Part shown: positions 18,901-28,322 of the stretch, piece after piece
Numbering within the stretch: the stretch's first letter is position 1
How the letters are laid out: every line of letters begins with the position of its first letter
Source of the DNA: Bacteroidales bacterium
GTDB taxonomy: Bacteria > Bacteroidota > Bacteroidia > Bacteroidales > UBA10428
NCBI GenBank assembly: GCA_016934395.1
Contig: JAFGSZ010000108.1
Span: forward strand, 1-58,273
DNA: 58,273 nt
Reading direction: 5' to 3'
Made by a program: the position numbers and the translations under genes
Notes under the pieces: model-generated
Databases searched by the model: none
Told to the model about the DNA's origin: nothing
Seen by the model: only the letters and a program-made list of their open reading frames with translations

Positions 18901-20197
18901 GAAAGCACATGAATGGAATCCGGTATATTCCAAAGTATTTTCAGATAAAAATTCTGACTTTAGAGTAATTGATAACTGGAGCAGGTTTTATGAAATTCCG
19001 GATAACGAAATCTGGGATGTTAAACAACAATTGCGCAAAAAATTAATTGTAGCCGTTAAAGAACGGTTTAAAGAAAACTGGATTAAACGGCACGAAGATC
19101 CCAAACAAATTATTACCATCAGGGATGCGCTATCTGAAAATGCCCTGACCGTATGTTTTGCCCGCAGGTTTGCTACGTATAAGCGTGCTCACCTTTTGTT
19201 CAGAAATTTAGAAAGGCTGGCTAAATTAATAAATAATCCTGATCGTCCCATTCAATTTATATTTGCGGGAAAGGCCCATCCCCAGGATAAAGCCGGGCAG
19301 GATCTTATAAAATATATTATTGAAATATCCAAACGTCCGGAATTTCTGGGTAAAATATTATTCCTTCAGAATTATGATATTGGTTTGGCCAAACTTCTGG
19401 TTCAGGGAGCGGATATATGGTTAAATACTCCTACCCGGCCCCTGGAGGCTTCCGGTACCAGCGGTGAAAAAGCTGTGATGAACGGCACCCTCCACTTTAG
19501 CGTACTCGACGGATGGTGGGTGGAAGGATATAAACCCGAAGCCGGCTGGGCACTGACCAATGAACGTACATATGATAATCAAGCGTTTCAGGATGATCTG
19601 GATGCTGAAATTATCTATAGCCTTTTTGAACAGGAAATTGTTCCCTTGTTTTATAAAAGAGACCATGACGGGTTACCTGTAAATTGGATAAAGTATATAA
19701 AAAACAGTTTTGTACAGGTAGCTCCAAATTTTACTACTACCAGAATGATTACTGATTATAAGAACAAATTTTATACTCCATTATATGAACATACCCTGCA
19801 AATAAAAGAAAATGAATATAGCCAGGTGAAAAAGATGGCTTCATGGAAACGTAAAATCAGAAGGTCATGGGATAACATCGAAGTGTTGGATGTAAAAATG
19901 TACGATAAAAAAACAGAAACACTCGATGCCGGTAAAGATTACACCAGTACAGTAATTCTTGATCTAAACGAAATTTCTTCTGAAAATGTGGGTGTGGAAA
20001 TGATTCTTACAGAAAACTATACCAACATTGTATTAAGAAAAGAATTTGATCTTGTTGATAATAATGCAGGGCAGGTTAAATATGAGGCAACATTTTCAAT
20101 ACAACAACCTGGTACCTTTACTTACGGATTAAGAATATTCCCGAAAAATCCGTTGTTACCTAACAGGATGGATTTCCCGCTGATCCGGTGGATATAA
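15965..20197 (+). CDS. Fused GT3 glycogen synthase - GT35 glucan phosphorylase
   Basis: This 1410-residue protein joins two glycogen enzymes. Residues about 10-560 are a GT3 synthase of the UDP-glucose-using eukaryotic type (FEVSWEICNKVGGIHTVV; donor-site block YYEPWGYTPLESLAF near 440). Residues about 580-690 are a DUF3417-like segment (LSQNLWWTWDHEAE). Residues about 670-1300 are a glucan phosphorylase (YFSMEYGIHDS, YSGGLGILAGD, THTPVPAGHDAF), with the PLP lysine in EASGTSGEKAVMNG near 1163. A beta-rich end (about 1310-1410) closes it. One chain thus carries synthesis and breakdown activities. Similar fusions are known in Bacteroidetes. It ends the plus-strand operon, 2 bp from the convergent branching enzyme. 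Confidence 0.93.
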   Translation: MSNEVTIPDYLFEVSWEICNKVGGIHTVVATKAISLLTKYNSNYILIGPDIVRPETDNPEFVEDKQLYGSWRQHAEAEGLRIRIGRWQINGNPIAVLIDFSNWINKKDDVFSKFWEIYKLDSISGQWDYIEPALFGYVAGKVIESFVLFNMTKEDKIVAQFHEWMTGTGILYLKDKLPQVATIFTTHATVLGRSLAGNNKPLYKNLNIYDPDQIAKEFNVISKQSLEKLSALHADAFTTVSELTSRECKQFFGKEVDLVTPNGFEDTFIPPQEEYTIKRQTARNKFLAVAESLLGYSISDDALLVATSGRYEFRNKGLDLFIDALAEINNTENLKREIVAFILIPANHYGARKDLADKLTGGNIQVDGSKYLTHNLHDEEYDPILKRIHKGALKNNQEQKVKVIFVPSYLNGNDGIFNLPYYDLLIGLDLTVFASYYEPWGYTPLESLAFSIPTVTTSLTGFGLWVNTQIHQIDGGIAVIDRNDDNDVEVVKNIAAEIIKKYKYTFEECRNSRNNAFAISRIALWNSLIDNYYKTYSIALEQTLKRRDKFVELQEKQTEKVYEEFVSTGNEPKWNRIIIKSKLPEQLQLLDELSQNLWWTWDHEAESLFETIDPVTWDLCGHNPAILFEQISFNKLKKLSKDQNYIEKLQNVYSRYQAYMEAKKEMQGPKIAYFSMEYGIHDSIKLYSGGLGILAGDYLKEASDSMVNIVAVGILYRYGYFDQMLTLMGEQQAQYEYQHFTKIPVKPVRDESGNFKIVNIALPGRIMCARIWRLDVGRIHLYLLDTDIECNTPEDRTISHHLYGGDNENRLRQELLLGIGGIRVLNTLGIYPDLYHSNEGHSAFIGLERIRNLVQLEQLTFEEAKEIVRASTVFTTHTPVPAGHDAFEEDLLRKYIGHYPERLKISWNYFMSLGRANPNDWHEKFNMSYLASHLAQEINGVSMLHGTVTRDILVKLWPGYLQEELHIDYVTNGVHLPTWKAHEWNPVYSKVFSDKNSDFRVIDNWSRFYEIPDNEIWDVKQQLRKKLIVAVKERFKENWIKRHEDPKQIITIRDALSENALTVCFARRFATYKRAHLLFRNLERLAKLINNPDRPIQFIFAGKAHPQDKAGQDLIKYIIEISKRPEFLGKILFLQNYDIGLAKLLVQGADIWLNTPTRPLEASGTSGEKAVMNGTLHFSVLDGWWVEGYKPEAGWALTNERTYDNQAFQDDLDAEIIYSLFEQEIVPLFYKRDHDGLPVNWIKYIKNSFVQVAPNFTTTRMITDYKNKFYTPLYEHTLQIKENEYSQVKKMASWKRKIRRSWDNIEVLDVKMYDKKTETLDAGKDYTSTVILDLNEISSENVGVEMILTENYTNIVLRKEFDLVDNNAGQVKYEATFSIQQPGTFTYGLRIFPKNPLLPNRMDFPLIRWI

Positions 20198-20199
20198 AA

Positions 20200-22221
20200 T
20201 TAATAAACCCTGGGGGTAGGTATGTGCTTCAGCACTAAACCTACCCTGCTGGGTATATACAATTTTAGAATATTGTCACCCGATATTTTTGGGTTACGTT
20301 GAGGATAATAAGTAATCGTTTCATCAATATTTCCATATCCGCCATACTGCACTGAATCTGTATTAAGAATAATTTTGAACCTGCCCGGTTTAACTTTAAT
20401 TCCATAATCGGTGAATGACCTGCCCGGATTCAAATTAAAAATAAAAATCAGATCCTTTCGCTGAAATGCCAGTACCTGATCGTATTCACTGGCCGCCAGT
20501 TGATAACAGTATGGATCATCAAGAAAACCTTCATCGCCGGCCATTTTGAGCATATCCCTATCGAAGGCAGCCAGGTAATAATATCGCAGACTTTCGTCAT
20601 CGAGCAGGTTCCATTGGCGCCGGGCATATTTATAAGACCAGTTATTTCCTTCTCGCGGAAAGTCGATCCATTCCGGATGTCCAAATTCATTACCCATAAA
20701 ATTTAAATAGCCTCCTCCGCAAGTTGAAAGGGTTATTAACCGTAAGATTTTATGCAGGGCAATTCCTCTGTCAATGGTAAGGTTCTGAGATTTTTTATCC
20801 ATAAAAAAATACATATCCTTATCCATCAACCTGAAAATAATTGTTTTATCCCCCACAAGCGCCTGATCATGAGATTCGGTATAAGAAATCGTTTTTTCTT
20901 CCATTCTTCGGCTGGTTAATTCATGAAAAATAGCATTAACATTCCATTGTTCATCGGGTAGCTCCTTAATAATTTTAATCCAGTAATCCGGAATTCCCAT
21001 AGCCAAACGGAAATCAAATCCAAAGCCGCCATCTTCCACAGGCGCTGCTATACCCGGCATTCCGCTCATTTCTTCAGCCACCGAAAGAGCGTTCGGGTTA
21101 ACCCGGTGTATAAGTGTATTGGCCAGTTTCAGATAGGTAATTGCATCTTCATCCTGCTGCCGGTCAAAATACATCGAATAGTTGGTGAAATCGCGTGAAA
21201 GACCATGATCATAGTATAACATACTGGTTACGCCATCAAAGCGGAAACCATCAAACTTGTATTCGTGCAGCCAGTATTTACAATTTGACAAAAGAAAATG
21301 CAACACTTCATTTTTACCATAGTTAAAACACAAAGAATCCCAGGCAATATGGTTTCTTCTGGGGCCGTCATGAAAATACTGGTAATCCGTTCCATCAAAA
21401 AGTCCCAGTCCCTCCAGTTCGTTTTTCACTGCATGCGAATGAACAAGATCCATAATTACAGTAATTCCCTGCTTGTGTGCCACATCAATAAGACGTTTTA
21501 AATCTTCCGGCTCGCCAAAGCGAGAGGATACCGCGAAAAAATTAGACACATGATATCCAAAAGATCCGTAATACGGATGCTCCTGAATACCCATCAATTG
21601 TATGGTGTTATACCCTGCTTTTACAATTCTTGGAAGCACCTGAAGCCTGAATTCTTCAAAAGTCCCGATTCGTTCCGATTGGGTGGCCATTCCAATATGT
21701 GCTTCATAAATAAAGGGATGTTTAGCCTCAGTGTTGAAATTTTCAATTTCCCAGGCATAAGGATTTTCAGGATGCCAAACCTGGGCATCAAAATTTTTTG
21801 TGTTATTATCCTGCACTACCCTGTTCGCATAACTGGGTAAACGGTATCCGTGTCCGTTTTTCCAGTAAACAGATAGTTTATACCGGTCTTTATGATGAAT
21901 TTTTTCAGTTGGCAGGATAATTTCCCAGTTCCCAAATTTTAATGGCAGCATGGCGTATTCAGGAATCTCCTGCCAGTTATTAAAATCACCTATTAAAAAA
22001 ATCTTTTCTGCATTCGGGGCCCATTCACGAAATATCCATTCGCCATCTGATTTTTGAAGGCCAAAAAACATATAGCCGGTTGCAAAATCTTCAAGAGACT
22101 GCCCGGGTTTTGTTAATTGCTTTTCTTTTTCCCCTGCTTTAGCCATTCTTTCCGAAATAATTAATGAATAGGGCTCAAGCCATGGATCATTTTTCGCAAG
22201 CGGGGGAATAAAAGAAGACAT
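20200..22221 (-). CDS. glgB: 1,4-alpha-glucan branching enzyme (GH13)
   Basis: The 673-residue enzyme has a CBM48-like N-terminal domain (about 45-140) and a GH13 barrel with all catalytic blocks: DLVHSHA (258-264), G-F-R-F-D329-G (nucleophile), A-E383-E-M-SG (acid/base) and SH-D452-Q. A C-terminal all-beta domain follows. It makes alpha-1,6 branches in glycogen in the cytosol. The overall look (MFFGLQ start, long N-terminal part) is that of the eukaryotic-like branching enzymes. It is transcribed towards the fusion gene with only 2 bp between the stop codons. Confidence 0.95.
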   Translation of the reverse strand: MSSFIPPLAKNDPWLEPYSLIISERMAKAGEKEKQLTKPGQSLEDFATGYMFFGLQKSDGEWIFREWAPNAEKIFLIGDFNNWQEIPEYAMLPLKFGNWEIILPTEKIHHKDRYKLSVYWKNGHGYRLPSYANRVVQDNNTKNFDAQVWHPENPYAWEIENFNTEAKHPFIYEAHIGMATQSERIGTFEEFRLQVLPRIVKAGYNTIQLMGIQEHPYYGSFGYHVSNFFAVSSRFGEPEDLKRLIDVAHKQGITVIMDLVHSHAVKNELEGLGLFDGTDYQYFHDGPRRNHIAWDSLCFNYGKNEVLHFLLSNCKYWLHEYKFDGFRFDGVTSMLYYDHGLSRDFTNYSMYFDRQQDEDAITYLKLANTLIHRVNPNALSVAEEMSGMPGIAAPVEDGGFGFDFRLAMGIPDYWIKIIKELPDEQWNVNAIFHELTSRRMEEKTISYTESHDQALVGDKTIIFRLMDKDMYFFMDKKSQNLTIDRGIALHKILRLITLSTCGGGYLNFMGNEFGHPEWIDFPREGNNWSYKYARRQWNLLDDESLRYYYLAAFDRDMLKMAGDEGFLDDPYCYQLAASEYDQVLAFQRKDLIFIFNLNPGRSFTDYGIKVKPGRFKIILNTDSVQYGGYGNIDETITYYPQRNPKISGDNILKLYIPSRVGLVLKHIPTPRVY

Positions 22222-22307
22222 AGCAATTAATTTTTTATGAAATATTCATTTCGAAAAGTTACTACTTTTTTCTTTATTAAAAAGTGGGGGCACTGATAAC
22301 ATTTTTA

Positions 22308-22315
22308 TAATTTTG
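22308..22315 (+). promoter_or_regulatory. Bacteroidetes-type -7 element for ribF
   Basis: TAATTTTG fits TAnnTTTG and lies 22 bp before the proposed TTG start, leaving a very short leader. No clear -33 motif is seen. Confidence 0.5.
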
Positions 22316-22337
22316 TCCCTTCATTAATTTTGTATCC

Positions 22338-23282
22338 TTGAAAATTTTTCACAATCCCGACAATATAAAAATTAACAACCCTGTTGCTACCATCGGTATC
22401 TTTGATGGGGTGCATCTGGGCCACAAAGAAATTATTTACAAAATAAAAAACCAGGCCTCAAAAATTAACGGGGAAACGCTGGTGATTACCCTTTGGCCTC
22501 CCCCACGCCAGGTATTTAACCGCAGTGGTAAACCGGTAACATTTCTTTCAACTCTCGAAGAAAAAATACAGCTTCTGCAGGAAGCCGGTGTCGACAATCT
22601 TTTAATAATACCTTTCTCAAAAGAATTTGCACAAACCTCTTACAATAGTTTCATAAAAAACATACTGGTCGAGAAAATCCACATAAAAAAAATAGTAGTA
22701 GGCTTTAATCATACATTTGGGAAAAACCGTGAAGGAAATTTTGAGAAATTACTCGAATCTGCAAAAATTTTTGGTTTTGAAGCCGAACAATTAGTACCCG
22801 TTTTAGTTAATAATAAACCAGTGAGCTCATCCCTTGTACGTGAAATGGTAATAAAAGGCAAAGTAGATCAGGCAGGTTCTTTACTGGGATACGACTATTC
22901 TGTTGAAGGCACTGTAATGGATGGAAATAAAATTGGGAAAAGCCTGGGATTTCCAACAGCAAATATCCATGAAAACAATCCTGAAAAGCTGATCCCTAAA
23001 AATGGAGTGTATGCAGTAGAAGTGGTTGTTGAAAGCCAACAATATTCAGGAATGTTAAATATTGGGGTACGGCCCACAATAAAAGAACAGGATCATCGTA
23101 AAACCATTGAAGTGAATATTTTTGATTTTAACCGGTCTATTTATGGCCAAAAAATTTTAATCCGGTTTAAAAAACGGATACGGGATGAAATTAATTTTTC
23201 AGATTTTAATCAATTAATTGGGCAACTACATAAAGATAAAAAGGAGATTCAACAATATTTTGGGGGTAAGCATGGTTCATGA
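22338..23282 (+). CDS. ribF: Bifunctional riboflavin kinase / FAD synthetase
   Basis: The 314-residue protein converts riboflavin to FMN and then FAD. The N-terminal adenylyltransferase domain has G-x-FDGVHLGH (20-29) and GFNHTFGKNREGN. The C-terminal riboflavin kinase domain has YSVEGTVMDGNKIGKSLGFPTANI and NIGVRPT. The start must be TTG (22338) or another non-ATG codon: the frame opens at 22311 after a stop, and no ATG occurs before the first conserved motif. It diverges from glgB, with a -7 element just upstream. Confidence 0.93.
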   Translation: MKIFHNPDNIKINNPVATIGIFDGVHLGHKEIIYKIKNQASKINGETLVITLWPPPRQVFNRSGKPVTFLSTLEEKIQLLQEAGVDNLLIIPFSKEFAQTSYNSFIKNILVEKIHIKKIVVGFNHTFGKNREGNFEKLLESAKIFGFEAEQLVPVLVNNKPVSSSLVREMVIKGKVDQAGSLLGYDYSVEGTVMDGNKIGKSLGFPTANIHENNPEKLIPKNGVYAVEVVVESQQYSGMLNIGVRPTIKEQDHRKTIEVNIFDFNRSIYGQKILIRFKKRIRDEINFSDFNQLIGQLHKDKKEIQQYFGGKHGS

Positions 23283-23347
23283 TGTTTTTTGTTATTCCTG
23301 ATATTCGTAACTTTACATGCTTTTACCCGTAAATCAAATACTTTTAA

Positions 23348-24790
<1,443 letters not shown>

Positions 24791-24815
24791 AATATAATAT
24801 TATTGATATAAACTA

Positions 24816-24847
24816 ATACCGGGGTTTTGTTTCCCGGTATTTTTTTA
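24816..24847. terminator. Terminator after ahcY
   Basis: ATACCGGG (24816-24823) pairs perfectly with CCCGGTAT (24833-24840) and is followed by a run of T. It lies between two convergent genes and can serve ahcY; the A-rich left side gives only a weak U-run for the opposite direction. Confidence 0.85.
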
Positions 24848-24859
24848 TATCTATCGTTT

Positions 24860-25345
24860 CTAATTATAAATATGAATTTCTCCCGTAGAAGGAGAATAAT
24901 AGGTTTTATAATTTTTTAGTGGAAAGTGTGCCGGACCATCATTAGTCGGCTGACCATTATTCATTAGTAAAAACAGGGAATTACATTCCGGACACATTGC
25001 TGTTCCTTCAAGGCTGCCAAGAAAAACTGAAATACTCTTTTCCACCTGGTAGGTACAGGTACAATCAAAAGCATAAAATTCATTGCCGGCATTATACACA
25101 ATAATTCCGTTGTTATTATACCCGGTAAAACTCCCTGGAAAATTCCTGGTGATCTTAACTGCATTATTAGCAACACGAAGCATATAATATTCAGGATCAT
25201 CTAGAACATTGATGGTAATATTAACAACAGTATCAGGTATTACATCACTATTCGATTTTTCACATGAAATAAGAGTGACAAGAAACATTAAAAAAACCGA
25301 TAAAATCGCTAATTTTGTTTTGAAAAAAATATACTTTGTTACCAT
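24860..25345 (-). CDS. Rieske-like lipoprotein with four-cysteine metal site
   Basis: The 161-residue precursor has a signal peptide with lipobox LISC (C28). The C-terminal half has the Rieske arrangement: FYAFD-C95-T-C97, then 20 residues, then C118-P-E-C121, followed by NGQPTNDGPAHFPLKNY as in Rieske ferredoxins. In true Rieske proteins the motif is CxH...CxxH; here both histidines are cysteines, so the site would bind a Cys4 cluster or zinc. It would be exported and lipid-anchored, so an electron-transfer or metal-sensing role is possible. Similar proteins occur in Bacteroidota without known function. It diverges from two small genes upstream of greA. Confidence 0.7.
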   Translation of the reverse strand: MVTKYIFFKTKLAILSVFLMFLVTLISCEKSNSDVIPDTVVNITINVLDDPEYYMLRVANNAVKITRNFPGSFTGYNNNGIIVYNAGNEFYAFDCTCTYQVEKSISVFLGSLEGTAMCPECNSLFLLMNNGQPTNDGPAHFPLKNYKTYYSPSTGEIHIYN

Positions 25346-25377
25346 AACTAAATGCTTTGTTGTACAAATTTACCAAA

Positions 25378-25674
25378 GTGAGCGGTAAAAAAATTATATT
25401 ATTTACAGTATTTGTTTTTTTTTCTGTACTTTACATTCCGGCACAGAGCAGAACAGTAAAAAAAGCCGAACGGAATAAAGAAAAAACCGAAAAATCGGAA
25501 GCCCGCCGGTATGAAATCGCCCGGAAAAAAACAATCAAACGGCGGATGGAAATGCAAAGTCCGAACACCAAAGAAATGATGAAAGATGGGGAAAAGCGTG
25601 CTAATAAGTTTAATAACCGTACCCGATGGACGGAAAAAATATTCAGAAAAAGAAAAATAAAAAAAAGAACCTGA
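25378..25674 (+). CDS. Small secreted, very basic protein
   Basis: The GTG at 25378 is preferred because it gives a proper signal peptide (MSGKKIILFTVFVFF ... PAQS); the frame could also start at TTG 25357. The mature part of about 75 residues is extremely rich in Lys and Arg (many KK, RR, KRK), with no cysteines. I do not recognise a family. Only 3 bp separate its stop from the next gene, an acidic membrane-anchored protein, so the two are probably made together. Confidence 0.5.
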   Translation: MSGKKIILFTVFVFFSVLYIPAQSRTVKKAERNKEKTEKSEARRYEIARKKTIKRRMEMQSPNTKEMMKDGEKRANKFNNRTRWTEKIFRKRKIKKRT

Positions 25675-25677
25675 AAA

Positions 25678-26193
25678 ATGGAAGATTCTGTTGAAACCAT
25701 AATTTATATTGTCATTACAATTATTGCCATTGTAGCAAGTGTTTACCGCAACAAGGCCAAGAAAGAACAGACGGCTCCGAAGAATATTTTTTTCCCCGAC
25801 CTGGAAATGGACACTGAGCCTGAATATGAGCAGCAGCGAGAAAATCCAACGGAAGAATATTTAAGTCCTCTGGAAGAAATATTATTGGGGAAACAACCCG
25901 AACCTGAAATTTATAAAGAACCGGAAATAATTTCCGAACCCGAAAGTAAACAAATAGAAGGGGAAGCTGTTTTTGAGGAAACTAAAAATTTACTGATCTC
26001 TGATGATATTTCACATGAAGGCAGTGCGGAAGTTTCTGCAGAAGAATCCGGGGATATGTCCGAAGAAATATCTAAATATAAATTTTATGATTATAATGCA
26101 ATAAAAGACACTGAAGAAGACGTTACCGAGCGCGATTTCGACCTTAAAAAAGCCGTTATTTATTCAGAAATATTAAATCGAAAGTATTTTTAA
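25678..26193 (+). CDS. Membrane-anchored acidic protein
   Basis: The 171-residue protein starts with a membrane helix (about 7-23, IIYIVITIIAIVASVY), followed by a short basic segment and then a long Glu/Pro-rich, probably disordered stretch (about 40-140). It ends in a more ordered part, FDLKKAVIYSEILNRKYF. The final block is the kind of short conserved tail that may bind a partner. No family recognised. It follows the basic protein by 3 bp and precedes greA. Confidence 0.6.
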   Translation: MEDSVETIIYIVITIIAIVASVYRNKAKKEQTAPKNIFFPDLEMDTEPEYEQQRENPTEEYLSPLEEILLGKQPEPEIYKEPEIISEPESKQIEGEAVFEETKNLLISDDISHEGSAEVSAEESGDMSEEISKYKFYDYNAIKDTEEDVTERDFDLKKAVIYSEILNRKYF

Positions 26194-26234
26194 TCAGTAA
26201 AATAGATTCCTTTTTTAAAGTCTAAATTTTTTTA

Positions 26235-26242
26235 TAACTTTG
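26235..26242 (+). promoter_or_regulatory. Bacteroidetes-type -7 element for greA
   Basis: TAACTTTG fits TAnnTTTG, 64 bp before the preferred greA start. No clear -33 TTTG is seen. Confidence 0.55.
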
Positions 26243-26305
26243 TTCCTGTAAAGAGTTCCGAAAATTCCGGGATTCTTTTTTCTTTTTATTAAAATGCTTA
26301 AAATT

Positions 26306-26779
26306 ATGGCAAAAATTTCATACATCACTGAAGAAGGCCTGAAGAAATTAAAGGAAGAACTTGATCATTTATCAAATGTTGAGCGTCCTGCTATTTCACT
26401 TCAAATTGCAGAAGCGCGGGATAAGGGTGATCTGTCAGAAAATGCGGAATACGATGCGGCAAAAGAAGCCCAGGGTTTGCTGGAGATGAAAATTGCAAAA
26501 CTGAAAGATACTATTGCCAGTTCGCGGATTATTGATGAAACTAAAATCGATACCAAGACTATTCAGATAATGAATAAGGTAAAAATTAAAAATATTAAGA
26601 ACAATGCCGTAATGGTGTATACTATTGTTTCTGAACCTGAAGCAGATGTAAAAAAAGGTAAAATTTCTGTTGATACTCCTATTGCAAAAGGATTACTCGG
26701 TAAAAAAGTTGGCGATACCGTAGATATCAGCGTACCTTCAGGAATAATTCCGTTTGAAATAATTGAAATATCCCGGTAA
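26306..26779 (+). CDS. greA: Transcription elongation factor GreA
   Basis: The preferred start MAKISYITEEGL (26306) matches the family; the frame has another ATG at 26294. The product of about 157 residues has the N-terminal coiled coil with the acidic tip (EARDKGDLSENAEYDAAKEAQ), whose Asp/Glu residues reach into the RNA polymerase secondary channel, and a C-terminal FKBP-like domain (ISVDTPIAKGLLGKKVGDTV). It rescues backtracked polymerase by stimulating transcript cleavage. The HIT gene begins 25 bp after its stop. Confidence 0.96.
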   Translation: MAKISYITEEGLKKLKEELDHLSNVERPAISLQIAEARDKGDLSENAEYDAAKEAQGLLEMKIAKLKDTIASSRIIDETKIDTKTIQIMNKVKIKNIKNNAVMVYTIVSEPEADVKKGKISVDTPIAKGLLGKKVGDTVDISVPSGIIPFEIIEISR

Positions 26780-26804
26780 GAAAAACAATATATACTATAA
26801 AGCC

Positions 26805-27203
26805 ATGGCCACTATCTTCACAAAAATTGTAAACGGAGAAATACCCTGCTATAAAATTGCTGAAGACGAACGCTATCTTGCTTTTCTTGATATTAATCCC
26901 CTGGTAAAAGGACATACCCTGGTCATTCCCAAGAAAGAGGTTGATTATCTCTTTGATCTGGATGACGATCTGATAGCAGGGTTACATGTATTTGCTAAAA
27001 AAGTGGCCAGGGCAATAGATAAGGTGATGGACTGCAAACGTGTTGGCGTTGCTGTTCTCGGACTTGAAGTACCTCATGCCCACGTGCATCTGATACCGAT
27101 TAATAACCTGTACGACATTGATTTTTCAAGACCAAAGCTGAAATTAGATCCCGAGGAATTTGTGACCATTGCTAAAAAAATAACGGCAGCACTGGCTAAT
27201 TAA
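26805..27203 (+). CDS. HIT-family nucleotide hydrolase
   Basis: The start is placed at MATIFTKIVNGEIPCYKI (26805), the normal beginning of the family; a longer frame to 26763 would overlap greA. The product of 132 residues has the catalytic histidine triad HAHVHL and DINPLVKGHTLVIPKKE. HIT proteins of this branch cleave adenosine phosphoramidates or dinucleotides; the physiological substrate is unclear. It probably shares the greA transcript and ends 1 bp from the convergent ruvC stop. Confidence 0.92.
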   Translation: MATIFTKIVNGEIPCYKIAEDERYLAFLDINPLVKGHTLVIPKKEVDYLFDLDDDLIAGLHVFAKKVARAIDKVMDCKRVGVAVLGLEVPHAHVHLIPINNLYDIDFSRPKLKLDPEEFVTIAKKITAALAN

Positions 27204-27204
27204 C

Positions 27205-27759
27205 CTATACAATTTTATCCGGATTTTTCCGAATATATTCTTTCCAGCTATTATAAGATTTATCTGAAACCGGGTTGCTCCTTTGAAAATAATGGCAAAC
27301 CGCGGCAGCAAGTCCGTCTGAGGCATCAAGGTACTCCGGCACTTCCTTCATTTTTAAAATACTTTTTAAAAGTGTGGCAACTTGTTCTTTTGAAGCATTT
27401 CCCTGCCCGGTGATTGAGAGTTTTATTTTTCTTGGTGCATATTCAAAAATAGGAATATTACGATATAGTGCAGCGCTTATTGCCACTCCCTGTGCCCTGC
27501 CAAGCTTTAACATCGATTGTACATTTTTGCCATAAAAAGGAGCTTCTATTGCCAGCTCATCAGGATGATAATGATCGATAAGTTGTAATACCCTTTCAAA
27601 AATTTTTTGAAGTTTAATATAAGGATCATTAAATTTCTTTAATTCTATAATTCCAAGAGTAATTAATGATACCTTATTCCCATTAATTTGTATCAGACCA
27701 TACCCGGTAATTTGTGTTCCCGGGTCAACCCCCAATATAATTGTTTCCTGATTTGCCAA
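27205..27759 (-). CDS. ruvC: Holliday junction endonuclease RuvC
   Basis: The 184-residue protein resolves Holliday junctions with RuvAB. The four catalytic acids of the RNase H-like fold are present: D12 (GVDPGTQITGYG), E72 (LAIEAPFYGKN), D145 and D148 (LDASDGLAAAVCHY). Length and order are typical. Its stop faces that of the HIT gene across a single base, so no terminator fits between them. Confidence 0.96.
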   Translation of the reverse strand: MANQETIILGVDPGTQITGYGLIQINGNKVSLITLGIIELKKFNDPYIKLQKIFERVLQLIDHYHPDELAIEAPFYGKNVQSMLKLGRAQGVAISAALYRNIPIFEYAPRKIKLSITGQGNASKEQVATLLKSILKMKEVPEYLDASDGLAAAVCHYFQRSNPVSDKSYNSWKEYIRKNPDKIV

Positions 27760-27811
27760 TGAATTATTTTTTGTAACTATTTAGGTTATTTAGACTAAAG
27801 GTGGAAGACTT

Positions 27812-28188
27812 TTAGCTTTTTCGTAATGCTCGAATCAACGCTCCCAGAACTTTTTCTGTTTTAATAATTTTTAGTTCATACTCCCTAATTTCTGACTTTC
27901 CAATATAACCCAATCGGCCAGCCAATGTATATTGATAATGCAATTCCCGTAATGATCCAAAAGCAATTTCAAGGAACCTATGATATTTGCCTGACTCTCG
28001 CGGGCACAACCTTCAACTATATTAGAAGGGGCAGAAACCACAGATCTTCTCATTTGAGAGGTTAATCCATATATTTCATCTTTAGGGAAACCTTTGGTTA
28101 CCTTATAAATTAAAACTGCCATCTCATCGGCAAGCCTGCCTGCCGGCAAGGCAGGTTCAAAAGCTCTTAGTTTTGTGTGATTTCTCAT
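27812..28188 (-). pseudogene. Frameshifted four-helix-bundle (S23-type) protein gene
   Basis: Two overlapping frames together make one four-helix-bundle protein of the 23S-rRNA intervening-sequence type. The first (from 28188) has VLIYKVTKGFPKDEIYGLTSQ and SNIVEGCARES; the second continues as KYHRFLEIAFGSLRELHYQYTLAGRLGYI ... RALRKS. The frames part near 27984-27990, as if one base had been lost. A 21-bp palindromic insertion at 28135-28155 adds seven residues (PALPAGR) to the first helix. The family is small and of unknown function outside rRNA inserts and diversity-generating elements. The gene is probably dead, though a sequencing error could mimic this. Confidence 0.75.
28135..28155. repeat. 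21-bp GC-rich palindromic insertion
   Basis: CCTGCCTGCCGGCAAGGCAGG is nearly its own reverse complement and sits in frame inside the four-helix-bundle gene, between residues that are normally adjacent in the family. Elements of this CTGCCGGCAGG type are widespread in Bacteroidota. Confidence 0.65.
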
Positions 28189-28322
28189 ATTCCTCTCCTA
28201 TAGTCTATTAGTCTATGGCCAAACCACCTTATAAGTTGTAATTTTTTAATTCACTTAAAAATACTCTATCGGATTAGTTGAATGTTACTAAAATAATGTT
28301 TTAAACCATTTAATTATCGAAA

